Assembly: GCA_013399855.1 (NCBI GenBank)
Contig: VXAY01006797.1
Coordinates: forward strand, 496,239-560,238
Direction: 5' to 3'
DNA length: 64,000 bases
Origin: Oxyruncus cristatus
Taxonomy: Eukaryota > Chordata > Aves > Passeriformes > Cotingidae
Shown: positions 62,401 to 64,000 of the stretch, in pieces
Position numbering within the stretch: position 1 is the stretch's first letter
How the letters are laid out: each line of letters begins with the position of its first letter
Position numbers and translations under genes: made by a program
The notes under the pieces: generated by a model
Told to the model about the DNA's origin: nothing
What the model saw: the letters and a program-made list of their open reading frames with translations, nothing else
Databases searched by the model: none

Positions 62401-64000
62401 TGTACATAGCTAGGACTGGACTAGTTACACAGAAGTTGTCAAAGCCTTTGTAAACTCTTTCTTAAACCTTTACATTATATCTAGAGAAAGTTTATTTGTG
62501 GAATGAATTGGAATGAATCTAGAATGAATTGGAGTTATGCACTGAAGCTATCCACAGAACACTTCTTTTTTTTTGGAGTTAGCACTCTCATCATGTATGT
62601 AAAGTACCCAGCTGCTGATTAGAAGATTGCAAAAGGGATGCAGAAGGTCTTTTTAAACATACAGAACGAAATAGTGTGAGTGGCATTTTGTGATTTGTTT
62701 TCCAATTAGGAACGACATTTAATTTAAGAGTTGAGCTTTTTTTAAGATAACATTTTGTTGGTTCAGGTGCATATGCCTATTACTATGATTACTGATTTTA
62801 ATTCTCAGGATTTTAGGCACAGAGCAGGCCACATGGTCCCTTGTATCTCTTTTCGGTAGTATCAATTTTAATGTGTGCGACTACACTTAATGTTGTGAGA
62901 GACACAACCCCAAATTTATTTTTGGTTCCAGTTTTTATGTATTCCTAGATTATTAAGGAAGATGTAGGTTTTAGATCTTCACTGACTTCACCAGTATTGG
63001 AGGTAGGCCTTTCTCTTCAAGAAGAACAAGGGAAAACATAGCTTGTTATGCAGACCATAAACTGTCCATCAAAAGTCAGTTTTGATGTATATAGGCATTA
63101 GCATTAATTTGAGTTTTCATATTAAAATCCTATGGTTGAACTAATAAATTATACTTTTGTCATAATGAATATTTTTAAGTTGTTTAGCTAAAAAAGGCAA
63201 ACATTACAAGGAAAAATCACTGTCTTTAAGCATCCCAACTGTATGAAGTGCTTCATAGAAATAAGTAAAACTACCTCTATACTGATAACTTGCAAATAAG
63301 AGGCTGCAGCAATGGCTACACACTCACATTAACCTGACACAAACTGACTGTCTCCTCCTGTGCCCGGCAGCTCACTCCCATCGTCTTTCCTAGTGCTGGT
63401 ACAAGCACAGAGGCTTTAGAGCGGCCACGGTCAGGGAAGTCAAGGAGCACATGCACCCATTTTTGCATGTAATCTGCAGGATTTAATCACATTAAACAGA
63501 CTGTATAATCGTGACCTGATTCTGCAAAACTGTAACTTGGAGTTTTGCATCTTAAATAACTACACATATTAATCATGTTATAGCTTATATGATACTAAGC
63601 ACAAAGCAGGAGACCGATGGAAAAGAAATCTCTTTCCAGTTCAGTAGGATGCAGCTGACAGTAGTACTAAGGGAAACTGTGATGAGGGAATTAGTAGGTT
63701 GGACGTGTGCTTTTTATATAATATCAAAAATAGGTGTGCCATGAAGTAAAAAGAGGAAGGATAAGGAACCAGATTATTTCCTGTTTTGCTTTTAGAAAAT
63801 TGTTTACTTTGAAACGCTTGCATGTCTTTAAAAATGCTTTAAGCAAACTGCCTGGATTAAACCAAAACAATAATTATGATTTCATGAGTTATTCTGTATC
63901 TTTTAGTACTGAGGCTTTGATCTCTGACATGCAAATTATATTAGTGCTTATTACAGACCACCATGTTACTTGACAAATAGGAAATCTTTCATTATGCTAG
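53441..64000. other. Intergenic region upstream of SNX13
   Basis: About 10.6 kb with no recognisable exon, RNA gene or well-preserved transposon. It holds the duplicated block at 55.5 kb, A/T homopolymers (for example near 59900 and 61120) and a GC-richer CpG-bearing patch at about 63.34-63.44 kb of unknown nature. All open frames are short and lack family motifs. Confidence 0.6.
55471..55619. repeat. 70-bp tandem duplication around a single N
   Basis: 55471-55540 and 55550-55619 are identical except for one base, each starting CTGGAATGAG and ending GATTGAAAGA. Between them lie a single N (55541) and a T run, and a 20-base T run (55451-55470) precedes the first copy. The pattern suggests two overlapping contig ends placed side by side across a homopolymer. 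Confidence 0.85.

Noticed and set aside
53441..64000. Possible HDAC9 5' exons upstream of SNX13
   Set aside because: Synteny in mammals suggests HDAC9 on the plus strand beyond here, but no CpG island or recognisable coding exon for it is visible.

Overview
The window is vertebrate nuclear DNA and almost certainly avian. It is AT-rich with long introns, canonical GT-AG splice sites, several CR1 retrotransposon 3' ends (the dominant LINE of birds), solo ERV long terminal repeats and one GC-rich CpG island. There are no prokaryotic operons, CRISPR arrays, tRNAs or rRNAs.

One protein-coding gene is recognisable. It is SNX13 (sorting nexin 13, RGS-PX1), on the minus strand. I could place sixteen consecutive coding exons between 31222 and 2082, and every splice phase agrees from one exon to the next. 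They encode about 564 residues: the N-terminal hydrophobic ER anchor, the PXA domain, the RGS domain and the linker up to the start of the PX domain. The PX and nexin-C domains must lie beyond position 1. The CpG island at about 51.9-52.8 kb is the likely promoter and first exon. The first few codons (Met-Leu-Thr-Glu in other vertebrates) were not found, and a 156-N assembly gap (52508-52663) inside the island is the likeliest hiding place.

Layout: 1-2081 is intron. 2082-25367 holds exons 17 to 3. 25368-31109 is intron 2, with a 1010-bp solo LTR (27526-28535) carrying two CTCF-like motifs. 31110-31222 is exon 2. 31223-~52000 is intron 1, with a CR1 (33.4-33.7 kb), a second solo LTR in gene-sense orientation (35261-35999), a G-rich tract plus hairpin (39.5 kb), an inverted repeat (39.3 kb) and an old CR1 (41.8-42.5 kb). 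~51.9-52.8 kb is the CpG island. 53.03-53.44 kb is a CR1 close upstream of the promoter. 53.44-64 kb is intergenic with no recognisable gene. In mammals HDAC9 lies upstream of SNX13 on the opposite strand, but I see none of its exons here.

I found no new multi-gene system. The best second-look items are the LTR-borne CTCF-like pair facing a perfect CTCF consensus in intron 5, the sense-oriented LTR in intron 1, and a weak but phase-supported splice donor after exon 7.
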